Shown: positions 17,179-26,032 of the stretch, in pieces
How positions within the stretch are numbered: the stretch's first letter is position 1
How the letters are laid out: every line of letters starts with the position of its first letter
From: Streptococcus parasanguinis
GTDB lineage: Bacteria; Bacillota; Bacilli; Lactobacillales; Streptococcaceae
NCBI RefSeq assembly: GCF_901875555.1
Contig: NZ_CABFMD010000022.1
Span: forward strand, 1 to 64,000
DNA length: 64,000 nucleotides
Direction of reading: 5' to 3'
Made by a program: the position numbers and the translations under genes
Notes under the pieces: generated by a model
The model's database searches: none
What the model was told of the DNA's origin: nothing
Seen by the model: the letters and a program-made list of their open reading frames with translations, nothing else

Positions 17179-17631
17179 TTACATGGTTTTGTCTTTGTCA
17201 CGTACCACTAGTAAGTCGACCTTGGCGTGGCGAAGGATATATTCTGAGGAGGATCCGACCATAAGGCGTTCAAAGGCATTGAGTCCAGTAGCTCCAACCA
17301 TAATCAGGTCAATTCCTTCTTTACTTGGGATATCATTTGCCAGGAGCACTTTTGGATTTCCCATCTCTACCACAGTGACTACATTTTTAACCCCAACATT
17401 TTGGGCGCGTTCTTTGTACCCTTGAAGGAGCTCTGTGGCTTCTTTTTGCAAGGCTTCGTAGACTTCGGCATCAAAGGTTGATACGCTTTGTAGTGCACGT
17501 GTGTCAATCACATGAGCAATGGTCAATTTGGAGCCATTGCGAAGAGAAACATTGACACCCTTTTCAAAGGCCAACTCGGCTTCATGCGAACCGTCAATTG
17601 CGACCATAATGTTTTCGTATGTTTGAGACAT
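17179..17631 (-). CDS. Universal stress protein, UspA family
   Basis: This 150-residue single-domain Usp protein starts YENIMVAIDGSHEAELAF. It has the ATP-binding signature of the MJ0577 type, GATGLNAFERLMVGSSSEYIL, near residues 112-132, so it probably binds ATP. AAGGAGG precedes ATG 17631 on the minus strand. It stands alone between repeat A and the divergent aminotransferase gene. The role is general stress survival; no specific partner is suggested by position. Confidence 0.93.
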   Translation of the reverse strand: MSQTYENIMVAIDGSHEAELAFEKGVNVSLRNGSKLTIAHVIDTRALQSVSTFDAEVYEALQKEATELLQGYKERAQNVGVKNVVTVVEMGNPKVLLANDIPSKEGIDLIMVGATGLNAFERLMVGSSSEYILRHAKVDLLVVRDKDKTM

Positions 17632-17781
17632 GTCTCTACCTCCTTATAGCTTGAAAACATGAATAGAATAGAAGGTAATCCTATTCCTAATACACTTATA
17701 TTTTATCCCTTTTAGGACATAATGTAAAGGTAAAGTCGTGCTTTTCTAGTATATTTTTGCTGAATTTTTAAAGTCCTCGGT

Positions 17782-17810
17782 TTGTACTCTATTTGAACAA
17801 GTGGTATAAT
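17782..17810 (+). promoter_or_regulatory. Promoter of the aminotransferase gene
   Basis: TTGTAC (17782-17787), a 17-base spacer and a perfect TATAAT (17805-17810), 30 bases before the start codon. Confidence 0.65.
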
Positions 17811-17839
17811 AGAGATAATTTCGTGAATCGAGGCAGAAT

Positions 17840-19054
17840 ATGAAGGAATATAATAAATCAAGCAAACTCGAACATGTCGCTTATGATATTCGTGGTCCAG
17901 TTTTAGAAGAAGCCATGCGTATGCGGGCGAATGGGGAAAAAATCCTCCGTTTGAATACAGGAAATCCTGCCGAATTTGGCTTTACAGCACCCGATGAAGT
18001 CATCCATGATTTGATCATGAATGCGCGTGATAGTGAAGGCTATTCGGATTCAAAAGGGATTTTTTCAGCCCGCAAGGCCATCATGCAGTACTGCCAGTTG
18101 AAAAAAATTCCAAATGTGGATATTGATGATATTTACCTCGGGAATGGAGTGAGTGAGCTGATCGTCATGTCCATGCAAGGATTGCTGGACAATGGCGATG
18201 AGGTCTTAGTTCCCATGCCGGATTACCCTCTTTGGACAGCAGCTGTCAGTCTAGCTGGTGGGAATGCGGTGCATTATCTTTGTGATGAAGAAGCAAACTG
18301 GTATCCAGATATTGAAGACATCAAATCCAAGATCACCTCAAATACCAAAGCCATCGTTGTCATCAACCCGAATAACCCAACGGGTGCCCTCTATCCAGAT
18401 GAGATCTTGCTTGAGATTGTAGAGATTGCTCGCCAAAATAATTTGATCATCTTTGCGGATGAAATCTACGATCGCTTGGTTATGGATGGGGAAAAACACA
18501 CAGCTATTGCAAGTCTGGCCCCTGATCTCTTTTGTGTCAGCATGAATGGCTTGTCAAAATCTCACCGGATTGCTGGTTTCCGTGTTGGGTGGATGGTTCT
18601 ATCTGGTCCAAAGAAACACGTGAAGGGCTACATTGAAGGACTCAATATGTTGTCCAATATGCGTTTGTGCTCGAATGTTCTATCCCAACAGGTCGTGCAA
18701 ACCTCTCTTGGTGGCTACCAATCGGTGGATGAACTCTTGCTTCCAGGTGGACGGATCTATGAGCAACGTAACTTTATCTACAAGGCCATCAATGATATTC
18801 CAGGTCTCTCAGCGGTTAAGCCAAAAGCTGGTCTCTATATCTTCCCTAAAATTGACCGGGACATGTACCGCGTTGATGATGATGAGCAATTTGTCTTGAA
18901 TTTCTTGAAACAAGAGAAGATCCTCTTGGTTCATGGACGTGGATTTAACTGGAAAGATCCAGATCACTTCCGGATTGTTTACCTTCCACGGGTGGACGAA
19001 TTGGCTCAAATTCAAGAAAAAATGACCCGTTTCTTGAAACAATACAAACGCTAA
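17840..19054 (+). CDS. PLP-dependent aminotransferase, class I/II (AlaT-like)
   Basis: This fold-type I aminotransferase has 404 residues and probably interconverts alanine or a similar amino acid with pyruvate and glutamate. The PLP lysine lies in SMNGLSKSHRIAGFRVGW (about residue 240). NPNNPTGALY and FADEIYDRL are the cofactor-binding motifs. It resembles the AlaA/AlaT group of streptococci, which sits beside codY. A terminator separates it from codY, so the two are independently transcribed. The exact amino-donor preference cannot be read from sequence. Confidence 0.88.
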   Translation: MKEYNKSSKLEHVAYDIRGPVLEEAMRMRANGEKILRLNTGNPAEFGFTAPDEVIHDLIMNARDSEGYSDSKGIFSARKAIMQYCQLKKIPNVDIDDIYLGNGVSELIVMSMQGLLDNGDEVLVPMPDYPLWTAAVSLAGGNAVHYLCDEEANWYPDIEDIKSKITSNTKAIVVINPNNPTGALYPDEILLEIVEIARQNNLIIFADEIYDRLVMDGEKHTAIASLAPDLFCVSMNGLSKSHRIAGFRVGWMVLSGPKKHVKGYIEGLNMLSNMRLCSNVLSQQVVQTSLGGYQSVDELLLPGGRIYEQRNFIYKAINDIPGLSAVKPKAGLYIFPKIDRDMYRVDDDEQFVLNFLKQEKILLVHGRGFNWKDPDHFRIVYLPRVDELAQIQEKMTRFLKQYKR

Positions 19055-19065
19055 GAAGAAATAAA

Positions 19066-19118
19066 GGTGGAAAACCGAAGGAATTGTCTTCAAATTCCGT
19101 TTGGTTTCCCTCTTTTTT
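19066..19118 (+). terminator. Terminator after the aminotransferase gene
   Basis: GGAAAACCGAAGGAATT pairs with AATTCCGTTTGGTTTCC, followed by CTCTTTTTT. Confidence 0.85.
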
Positions 19119-19160
19119 AGTAGTCTCTTTAAATTGTGCACAATTGTAGAAAAAATAAAT

Positions 19161-19175
19161 AATTTTCAGATAATT
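19161..19175 (+). promoter_or_regulatory. CodY box upstream of codY
   Basis: AATTTTCAGATAATT matches the published CodY consensus AATTTTCWGAAAATT at 14 of 15 positions. It lies 3 bases upstream of the -35 box of the codY promoter, which suggests autoregulation in response to branched-chain amino acids. Confidence 0.8.
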
Positions 19176-19178
19176 TGA

Positions 19179-19207
19179 TTGAAATTCCCTCACTTATATG
19201 ATATACT
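19179..19207 (+). promoter_or_regulatory. Promoter of codY-pncA
   Basis: TTGAAA (19179-19184), a 17-base spacer, then TATACT (19202-19207), directly downstream of the CodY box. Confidence 0.7.
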
Positions 19208-19233
19208 TTAGTCGACTATATGCGAGGTTTATT

Positions 19234-20022
19234 ATGGCTAAATTATTAGAAAAGACACGTAAAATCACATCTATCCTGAAACGGACAGATGAACAGTTAC
19301 AGGCTGAGATGCCTTACAATGATATTGCCCAGCAATTGGCAGATATTATCCATTGTAATGCTTGTATCATTAATAGCAAAGGGACCCTTCTTGGTTATTT
19401 CATGCGTTACAAGACCAATAACGACCGGGTGGAAGCTTTCTTCCAAAACAAAAAACTACCAGAAGATTATGCCAAGGCGGCTAGTTTGGTCTACGATACA
19501 GAAGCTAATTTAGATGTGGACCATGATTTGAGTATCTTTCCGGTCGAAACCAAGTCTGAATTTCCTGATGGCTTGACCACCATTGCGCCGATTCATGTTT
19601 CTGGGATTCGGTTGGGTTCCTTGATCATTTGGCGCAATGATAAGCCGTTTGCGGATGATGATTTGATCCTGGTTGAGATTGCGAGCACTGTGGTGGGCAT
19701 TCAAATGTTGAACTACCAACGCGAGGAAGATGAGAAGAATATTCGTCGTCGGACAGCTGTCAATATGGCTGTCAATACCTTGTCCTACTCAGAATTACGG
19801 GCGGTCTCTGCTATTTTGAATGAGTTGAATGGCAACGAAGGCCAATTGACTGCTTCTATCATCGCGGATCGGATTGGTATTACCCGCTCTGTAATTGTGA
19901 ATGCACTTCGGAAATTGGAGTCAGCCGGTATTATTGAAAGCCGTTCTCTTGGAATGAAGGGAACCTATCTAAAGGTGTTGATTCCAGATATCTTTGAGGA
20001 AATTAAGAAAAGAGATTACTAA
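19234..20022 (+). CDS. codY: GTP/BCAA-sensing global regulator CodY
   Basis: CodY represses amino-acid synthesis and uptake genes when branched-chain amino acids are plentiful. The 262-residue length is the usual one for streptococci. The N-terminal GAF ligand domain (about 1-155) contains the [17 protein letters not shown] segment. The C-terminal winged helix carries the highly conserved [20 protein letters not shown] recognition helix. ATG 19234 ([11 protein letters not shown]) is the conserved start. Its stop overlaps the pncA start by one base, so both are in one operon. Confidence 0.97.
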   Translation: MAKLLEKTRKITSILKRTDEQLQAEMPYNDIAQQLADIIHCNACIINSKGTLLGYFMRYKTNNDRVEAFFQNKKLPEDYAKAASLVYDTEANLDVDHDLSIFPVETKSEFPDGLTTIAPIHVSGIRLGSLIIWRNDKPFADDDLILVEIASTVVGIQMLNYQREEDEKNIRRRTAVNMAVNTLSYSELRAVSAILNELNGNEGQLTASIIADRIGITRSVIVNALRKLESAGIIESRSLGMKGTYLKVLIPDIFEEIKKRDY

Positions 20023-20600
20023 TGACTAAAGCCTTGATTTCAATTGACTATACTGTCGATTTTGTGGCAGATGATGGTAAGCTTACGGCAGGTGCTCCTG
20101 CACAAGCCATTTCTGAGACCATTGCTCAGGTGACTCAGTTGGCCTTTGACCAAGGAGCCTATGTCTTTTTTGCCATTGATGCGCATGATGTAGACGATCC
20201 TTTCCATCCTGAAAGCAAGCTCTTCCCACCTCATAATATCATTGGGACGAGTGGTCGTGATTTGTACGGCCCTTTAGCAGATTTTTATCGGGAACACAAA
20301 GCGGATCCACGTGTCTTTTGGATGGATAAACGTCATTATTCTGCTTTTTCAGGAACAGATCTAGATATCCGCCTGCGGGAACGTCATGTGGATACCGTTA
20401 TTTTGACGGGTGTCTTGACCGATATCTGTGTCCTCCATACAGCGGTTGATGCCTACAATCTGGGTTATCAGATCGAAGTTGTGGAACCTGCAGTGGCGTC
20501 GCTCACTCCTGAAAATCACCAGTTTGCCTTGAACCACTTCAAGCATGTCTTAGGGGCAAGCTTGGTAGACGGCACACTAGCTGTATTAGATACAAAATAA
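20022..20600 (+). CDS. pncA: Nicotinamidase / isochorismatase-family cysteine hydrolase
   Basis: This hydrolase probably deamidates nicotinamide to nicotinate for NAD salvage. The 192-residue protein has the catalytic triad D9 (SIDYTVDF), K103 (MDKRHYSAF) and C136 (GVLTDICVLHTAVDA). The metal-binding motif DAHDVDDPFHPES matches nicotinamidases better than other isochorismatase-like enzymes. The ATG overlaps the codY stop (TAATG), so translation is coupled and the gene shares CodY-controlled expression. The same neighbour relation is common in streptococci. Confidence 0.9.
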   Translation: MTKALISIDYTVDFVADDGKLTAGAPAQAISETIAQVTQLAFDQGAYVFFAIDAHDVDDPFHPESKLFPPHNIIGTSGRDLYGPLADFYREHKADPRVFWMDKRHYSAFSGTDLDIRLRERHVDTVILTGVLTDICVLHTAVDAYNLGYQIEVVEPAVASLTPENHQFALNHFKHVLGASLVDGTLAVLDTK

Positions 20601-20611
20601 GAAAACAATCT

Positions 20612-20648
20612 AAGAGAGGTCATAGACGTTTGTCTGGACCTCTTTTTT
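20612..20648 (+). terminator. Terminator after pncA
   Basis: AGAGGTC and AGAC arms pair with GTCT and GACCTCT, followed by six T. Confidence 0.88.
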
Positions 20649-20660
20649 AGGGCTTAGAGA

Positions 20661-20689
20661 TTGTCTTCCTCTCTTGAAAATGGTATTCT
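20661..20689 (+). promoter_or_regulatory. Promoter of the glycosyltransferase cluster
   Basis: TTGTCT (20661-20666), a 17-base spacer, then TATTCT (20684-20689) with an upstream TGG that resembles an extended -10. The first glycosyltransferase gene starts at 20713 after GGGGGAG. Confidence 0.5.
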
Positions 20690-20712
20690 AATGGTAGCAA
20701 TAAGGGGGAGTT

Positions 20713-21936
20713 ATGAATAAAAAAGCTGTCGTATTTTCAGCGGATCTATCTTATATGGAAAAGTTGGAAATCGCTATGAAGTCACTGTGTGCCCATCAGG
20801 ACCAGTTGAAAATGTATGTCTTAAATGAAGATTTACCAACAGAGTGGTTTACTATCATGAATCAGCGCTTGCGCCAGTTGGATTCAGAGGTGATCAATTG
20901 TCGGATATCTCCTGAGCAATTCAAGTCCTTCTCACTTCCAAGTGACCATATTCACTATGCAACCTATTTCCGTTACGCTATTCCAGAGTTTGTGGAGGAA
21001 GAACGGATCCTCTATCTGGATTGTGACATGATCTTTACACAGGATTTATCGCCTTTATTTGAGGTCGATCTAAAAGGTTATGGTCTGGGTGCGGTGGTAG
21101 ATAAGCCAACGACGACGGATGGATTTAATGCTGGACTTTTGGTAATTGATAAGGCTTGGTGGCAAGAACATCAAGTGACAGAGGCACTTTTTGACCTCAC
21201 TCGCGAGCACCATCAGCATGTATACGGAGACCAAGGAATTTTGAATTTGTATTTCAAAGATGCGTGGTATCCATTGCCTTGGACTTATAATTTACAAGTA
21301 GGTTCTGATAAGGATCAATATATCTATGGAGATCTAGACTGGTACGATGCCTTTCAAGGGATTCCAGCAGTCATTCACTACACCTCTCATAATAAACCAT
21401 GGACCTCCAAACGCTTCAATCGTTTTCGTGAACAATGGTGGTTTTACTATGCCCTCTCTTGGGAGGAAATCTTGCTTCGAAAACCGATTTTGAAGCAAAC
21501 CTATCAAGATCTAGTGGGAGAATTTCCTTATCATGCTGCCATTTATACCCATACAGCAGATATCCACGAGTTGGAGACGTTGTTAAAAGAGTTGCCAGAT
21601 GTAGCGATTCATGTCCTTGCCCATAGTCATTTTGGCTTTAACTTGGTGCAATTGGAACGCTACCCCAATCTCTTTCTTTATCCCTCTTTTGATCCCTTAA
21701 CCAGTCGAAAAGTCCTAGAAAAATTGGATTTTTATCTGGATATCAATCCCTATGATGAGGTCGATCAGATCACGCAAACGATCAGTCAACAAGGCCTTCC
21801 CATTTTTTCTTTTGAAGGAACCGATCATGTGGAAAATAGTGATAATCAGGTGTTTAGGGATGATCAGGTACAGGATATGGTGGCAGCCATTCGCAATTAT
21901 TTAAAGAGAAATGAGAAGAAGCATGGAAACAAATGA
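20713..21936 (+). CDS. GT8-family glycosyltransferase with GtfB-like C-terminal region
   Basis: Residues 1 to about 255 form a GT8 (GT-A fold, retaining) domain: DxD in LYLDCDMIF, NAGLLVI, YGDQGILN and the nucleotide-sugar motif HYTSHNKPW. The C-terminal third (about 270-400) differs. Its LYPSFDPL...FYLDINPYDEV pattern repeats the LYPGISLD...IYLDCNQGEEV pattern in the GtfB-like protein two genes on. GT8 enzymes in serine-rich-adhesin glycosylation loci have this architecture, so it probably adds a sugar to a protein-linked O-glycan. It is first in a four-gene operon with overlapping ends. Confidence 0.82.
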   Translation: MNKKAVVFSADLSYMEKLEIAMKSLCAHQDQLKMYVLNEDLPTEWFTIMNQRLRQLDSEVINCRISPEQFKSFSLPSDHIHYATYFRYAIPEFVEEERILYLDCDMIFTQDLSPLFEVDLKGYGLGAVVDKPTTTDGFNAGLLVIDKAWWQEHQVTEALFDLTREHHQHVYGDQGILNLYFKDAWYPLPWTYNLQVGSDKDQYIYGDLDWYDAFQGIPAVIHYTSHNKPWTSKRFNRFREQWWFYYALSWEEILLRKPILKQTYQDLVGEFPYHAAIYTHTADIHELETLLKELPDVAIHVLAHSHFGFNLVQLERYPNLFLYPSFDPLTSRKVLEKLDFYLDINPYDEVDQITQTISQQGLPIFSFEGTDHVENSDNQVFRDDQVQDMVAAIRNYLKRNEKKHGNK

Positions 21937-22810
21937 AGTAGTGAGTATCATCATTCCTATCTATAATGTAGAAGCTTATTTGAGACAATGTTTGGAAACA
22001 GTTATCCATCAGACTTACCCGAATTTAGAGATCATATTAGTGAATGATGGTTCTCCAGACCAGTCAGAAGAGATCTGTAAAGAATTTTTTAGGAAGGATG
22101 CGCGCATCCGCTATGTCCGCCAAGAAAATGGGGGCTTATCTGCTGCTCGAAATACAGGGATTGAGCTGGCGACTGGTGATTATATCACCTTTATTGATCC
22201 AGATGACTGGGTGACGGAGGACTATGTAGAAGTGCTCTATCGCCAACTTCAAAAGTATGATGCGGATGTTTCAGTAGCCAACTATAACCTCTATGATGAT
22301 AGTAGTAGCAAATACTTAATCAAGGTAACGGACGAAGATTATTCAGAGACTCTTTACGAGGGGCGCGAGATCATGGATCAGGATGCCATCCAGGAGACCA
22401 GAGATATGGCCTGGGCTTGTGCAATGATGAAGCTTTATAAGCGTAGCTTATTTGAAGGACTCCGTTTTCCAGTCGGAAAAAATGTCGAAGACAACTTCCT
22501 GATGTACAAGTTATTCTTAAAAGCCCATCGGGTAGTTCATACAGAGAAATGTATTTATTGGTATCGCGTGGGTCGTGCAGATACTCTGTCCCAGGTTTGG
22601 ACAGAAAAGCGAGTCGTCGATGAGATGGAAGCTAAGTATGAGAAATTGGCTCTTCTAGGCATGTTGGGTTATGATTTAACCTGGCATCGCTATATCTACA
22701 AAACGCGCTTGAAACGGGCCCTTGAAAAATTAGAGGAAGCAGGCCTGCAGGGGTCAGAAACCTATGAGCGCGTGGTGATGAACCTCAGTTTTATTGAAAC
22801 TATGGACTAA
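21923..22810 (+). CDS. GT2-family glycosyltransferase
   Basis: This is an inverting GT-A glycosyltransferase of about 295 residues. The N-terminal VSIIIPIYNVEAYLRQCLET is the classic GT2 start; VNDGSPD, NGGLSAARNTGIELATGDY and the metal-binding IDPDDW (about residue 92) follow. An ATG at 21911 is also in frame; 21923 is preferred for its purine-rich AGAAG upstream, but this is uncertain. It overlaps the GT8 gene by at least 14 bases. No membrane segments are seen, so it acts in the cytoplasm, probably extending the same glycan. Confidence 0.85.
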   Translation: METNEVVSIIIPIYNVEAYLRQCLETVIHQTYPNLEIILVNDGSPDQSEEICKEFFRKDARIRYVRQENGGLSAARNTGIELATGDYITFIDPDDWVTEDYVEVLYRQLQKYDADVSVANYNLYDDSSSKYLIKVTDEDYSETLYEGREIMDQDAIQETRDMAWACAMMKLYKRSLFEGLRFPVGKNVEDNFLMYKLFLKAHRVVHTEKCIYWYRVGRADTLSQVWTEKRVVDEMEAKYEKLALLGMLGYDLTWHRYIYKTRLKRALEKLEEAGLQGSETYERVVMNLSFIETMD

Positions 22811-22836
22811 CCCCTTATTGATGAGAAAGGATCACC

Positions 22837-24120
22837 ATGTTCATTATTGCATCAGAGCAGACTAGAGAACTGGATCGCTTGCAAAAATACTTGGGCAAAC
22901 TTGGCCAGCCCTACAGAGTATTTATGACCAATCTGGAAACAGATTTAGCTGAACAGACAGAGAGTCTTGCAACCTTTTTTACCCAAAAAGAACCAGCATC
23001 AACAGTTGGGAAACCTTTATTTTTCAATGATCTAGAAGTTCCAGATTTATGGGAATGTTGGACCTTGGGGATCACGACCTATCTTTTTGATGGTGAGGAA
23101 CGTCGTGCCAATGTGGTTTTGCGAGGAGATATCTTGTCGCGAACGGTTGACAGAGTAGAGTGGTTTGGTCAGGGAGAAGAGATCGTATCCATTGACGTGT
23201 ACAACCGCTATGGTTGGAAAAGCAAACAGAGTCTCCTTACGGAAGCTGGTCAACCAAATTTAGACATTTATTTGAACCGTCAGCAAGAAGAAGTCCTGCT
23301 TCATTATATTTCGCAAGGGATCTTTTTGCTTCAAACTCCTAAGGGACGAGATCGCTTGTATGCCAATAAGGAAGAGCTGCAAAGGGCTGTCCTAGAACAA
23401 CTCTTGCCGGAAGATGAAGCCATTCTTTTGCTGGACAAGTCATTACTAGATGCTGTGAAAAAGATACCAAAGGAAAGACTAGCCTACTGTGCACGTGATG
23501 CTCATGATCTCGATGAGGTCAAAGAGCGTGTTAGCCAGATTTTGTTGGTAGAAGATGGCTTTTTGGGTGAGAATAAAGACGGGATCACAGTCTTAACAGG
23601 GCTGGTAGATGTGGAGCAGGAAAGTTTTCAACCAGAAGCTCTGGTCATGACGGCCTCTCAAGAGGTCGAAGGCTTATCTAGCCTGGTCCATCAATTCCCA
23701 CAAGTCACCTTTCATATTGCTGCTTTGACGGCTATGGGTCCAAAATTAACAGATTTAGCGGCTCGACCAAATGTACGCCTCTATCCAGGGATTTCGCTGG
23801 ACAAATATGAGGACTTGTTATCCAGATGTTCTATTTATCTGGATTGCAACCAGGGAGAAGAAGTATGGAGCAGTAGTCTTCATGCTCTTGAAAATGGGCA
23901 AGTCTTATTTGGTTTGAAGAGTACGGTGCATCAGGAAGCCTATAAAGAATTGAGCACGATCTCAGATACAGTCGAAGAAATGAAACAGCAATTAGAAATA
24001 GTGCTCCATCATCCTGAGACCTTCACAGAGTTGGTAAAAGAGCAGGTACGAATCTTGAAATTGCCTGAAAAAGATGCTCTAAAAGAGATCTTTAAGCGAT
24101 TAGAGGGAGGAACAGCATGA
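22837..24120 (+). CDS. GtfB/Gtf2-like O-GlcNAc transferase partner subunit
   Basis: This 427-residue protein resembles GtfB (Gtf2), the non-catalytic partner that binds the acceptor polypeptide for GtfA. Similar segments are FNDLEVPDLWEC, VDRVEWFGQGEEIVSIDVYNRYGWKSK and YLNRQQEEVLLHYISQGIFLL in the N-terminal acceptor-binding half. The GT-B-like C-terminal half has HIAALTAMGPKLTDL and NVRLYPGISLDKYEDLLSRC. It overlaps the GtfA-like gene by 4 bases (ATGA), so the subunits are made together. Canonical GtfB lies beside secA2 and the asp genes; none of those is in this window. Confidence 0.78.
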   Translation: MFIIASEQTRELDRLQKYLGKLGQPYRVFMTNLETDLAEQTESLATFFTQKEPASTVGKPLFFNDLEVPDLWECWTLGITTYLFDGEERRANVVLRGDILSRTVDRVEWFGQGEEIVSIDVYNRYGWKSKQSLLTEAGQPNLDIYLNRQQEEVLLHYISQGIFLLQTPKGRDRLYANKEELQRAVLEQLLPEDEAILLLDKSLLDAVKKIPKERLAYCARDAHDLDEVKERVSQILLVEDGFLGENKDGITVLTGLVDVEQESFQPEALVMTASQEVEGLSSLVHQFPQVTFHIAALTAMGPKLTDLAARPNVRLYPGISLDKYEDLLSRCSIYLDCNQGEEVWSSSLHALENGQVLFGLKSTVHQEAYKELSTISDTVEEMKQQLEIVLHHPETFTELVKEQVRILKLPEKDALKEIFKRLEGGTA

Positions 24121-25610
24121 CCATTTATACCTTTAATCTATTAGTGGGATTTGAACCCAATGGGGTCGATGTTGCACAAGCCTCTCGGGCAAGGATGCTT
24201 CGGAGTCTAGGAGTGGCAGCGAGGTTTGTCTTTACCACTTGGCCCACTCCAGAAAAATTGGCCTACTACCTCTCTTTGGGGCATCGGGACGAGGAGTTGC
24301 TTTTTGCTCATGTAGCTTTTACGGATCAACAGACTACGGTCCCTCAAAAGACCGTGGGGGCCTTGCAAATGGAGTTTCAACTGACTCGTCTAGATGTTGT
24401 TGAAAAAACAAAAGAAGCCATTCACTACCAATTTGCGGATAGAAACGCACTGATCTTTCATCTGGATCCCTATCATCCAAACTGTGTCCGCTATGTAGAC
24501 TATCTTTTATCTGGAAATATGATCAAGCGAGAGTATTATGGGGCTTGTAAAATTGTGACAGAGTATTTTCAGTATGGTAGTGTTGTCAGACGGACCTATC
24601 ACAATCAAGATGGGAGTATTGCTTTTGAAGAATTGAGGTTGGGTGGAAGCTGGCTCTATAAACTGGGGCCTGAGATTTTGACCAACCATACAGAAGTGAT
24701 GAGACGTTTTCTGTTGCAGCTATCGCTAAAAGAAGAAGATCTGATGCTGATTGATCGGGCTTCGCGTATGGATTTCGCCCGCCCTTTGTTGGAGAAAGAT
24801 CATCCTTTCAAGCTCGTCATGGTCTTTCATTCGGAGCACGAATTTGAAAATGGACAGCTCAACTATGAGTATTATTATGTGTTCAAGTATGCCAAACGCT
24901 TCGATTACTTCATCACAGCGACGGATCTTCAAAAAGAAGTCTTGGAGCAGACACTGGCCAAACAAGGATGTCAAGGAATTCCAATCTATAGCATTCCAGT
25001 AGGGCATCTAGAAAAATTGACGGAGTCACAAGGGGATAGACCTTCCTTTAGTGTGCTCACCGCTTCCCGTTTGGATCCAAGAAAACGCATCGATTTGGCT
25101 ATTCAAGTAGTGGCTCAAGCTCATGAACAACTCCCAACCCTTCAGTTTGATATTTATGGGAAGGGAGGAGAAGCGGACAACTTGCACCACCTGATTCAGG
25201 AGCTTGCAGCACAAGATTATATTCACCTACGCGGTCATGCAGATCTTCAGCAGATCTACCCTCGCTACCAGGCTTATCTCACCACTTCTCAGTGGGAAAC
25301 CTTTGGCTTGACCCTGATGGAGGCGGCTGGAGCAGGGTTAGCCTTGCTCGGCTTTGATGCCCGTTATGGCAATCCAACTTTTATAAAGGAGGGTGAAAAT
25401 GGCTTTTTGGTACCTTATGGCGAGACAGTGCCAGAAGAACAATTGGTGAAAGAGTTGGCAGACAAGCTGGTCCAGCTCTTTGAAAGCAACCTCACTCCAT
25501 ATCATCAGGCTTCTTATGACTTGGCTTCTTGCTATCTTACATCTAAGGTTCAGGAAGTCTGGAAAGAGACTCTAATAGAGATGGGCCAATTGGACAGAAA
25601 AGAAATGTAA
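24117..25610 (+). CDS. GtfA/Gtf1-like O-GlcNAc transferase catalytic subunit (GT4)
   Basis: This 497-residue protein resembles GtfA (Gtf1), which with GtfB puts the first GlcNAc on Ser/Thr of serine-rich repeat adhesins. The start MTIYTFNLLVGFEPNGVDVA matches the GtfA N-terminus, and an inserted acceptor-binding region occupies about residues 60-200. The GT-B C-terminal half has SVLTASRLDPRKRID, the E-x7-E motif of retaining GT4 enzymes in ETFGLTLME, and GFDARYGNPTFIKEGENGFLVPY. It is last in the operon and is followed by a terminator. The substrate protein is not encoded in the window. Confidence 0.82.
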   Translation: MTIYTFNLLVGFEPNGVDVAQASRARMLRSLGVAARFVFTTWPTPEKLAYYLSLGHRDEELLFAHVAFTDQQTTVPQKTVGALQMEFQLTRLDVVEKTKEAIHYQFADRNALIFHLDPYHPNCVRYVDYLLSGNMIKREYYGACKIVTEYFQYGSVVRRTYHNQDGSIAFEELRLGGSWLYKLGPEILTNHTEVMRRFLLQLSLKEEDLMLIDRASRMDFARPLLEKDHPFKLVMVFHSEHEFENGQLNYEYYYVFKYAKRFDYFITATDLQKEVLEQTLAKQGCQGIPIYSIPVGHLEKLTESQGDRPSFSVLTASRLDPRKRIDLAIQVVAQAHEQLPTLQFDIYGKGGEADNLHHLIQELAAQDYIHLRGHADLQQIYPRYQAYLTTSQWETFGLTLMEAAGAGLALLGFDARYGNPTFIKEGENGFLVPYGETVPEEQLVKELADKLVQLFESNLTPYHQASYDLASCYLTSKVQEVWKETLIEMGQLDRKEM

Positions 25611-25617
25611 AACGAAG

Positions 25618-25652
25618 AATCTGTAGCGACAAAAAAGTCCTACAGATTTTTT
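25618..25652 (+). terminator. Terminator after the glycosyltransferase cluster
   Basis: AATCTGTAG pairs with CTACAGATT, followed by TTTTC. Confidence 0.85.
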
Positions 25653-25729
25653 CTATCTCAAGCAAATTAGGCTAAATTATGGTAAAATAGAAGGTATTGA
25701 AAAATCATCATTTCACGAAAGGAAGCAAG

Positions 25730-26032
25730 ATGAAAATTACGCAAGAAGAGGTAACCCACGTTGCCAATCTTTCAAAATTAAAATTCTCTCCAGAAGAGAC
25801 AGCTGAGTTTGCGACAACCTTGTCTAAGATTGTTGACATGGTGGAATTGTTGGAAGAAGTGGATACAACGGGTGTTGCTCCAACAACGACCATGGCTGAC
25901 CGCAAGACTGTATTGCGTCCGGATGTAGCTGAAAAAGGCACTGACCGTGACCGTTTGTTTAAAAATGTACCTGAAAAAGATAATTACTACATCAAGGTAC
26001 CAGCTATCCTAGAAGATGGAGGAGATGCCTAA
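25730..26032 (+). CDS. gatC: Asp-tRNA(Asn)/Glu-tRNA(Gln) amidotransferase subunit C
   Basis: GatC is the small stabilising subunit of the GatCAB amidotransferase, which converts Glu-tRNA(Gln) and Asp-tRNA(Asn) to the amide forms. It has 100 residues, with [16 protein letters not shown] and the conserved C-terminal [12 protein letters not shown] 25730 follows AAAGGAAG; a longer open frame starting at 25697 has no binding site. Its stop overlaps the gatA start by one base. Confidence 0.95.
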   Translation: MKITQEEVTHVANLSKLKFSPEETAEFATTLSKIVDMVELLEEVDTTGVAPTTTMADRKTVLRPDVAEKGTDRDRLFKNVPEKDNYYIKVPAILEDGGDA

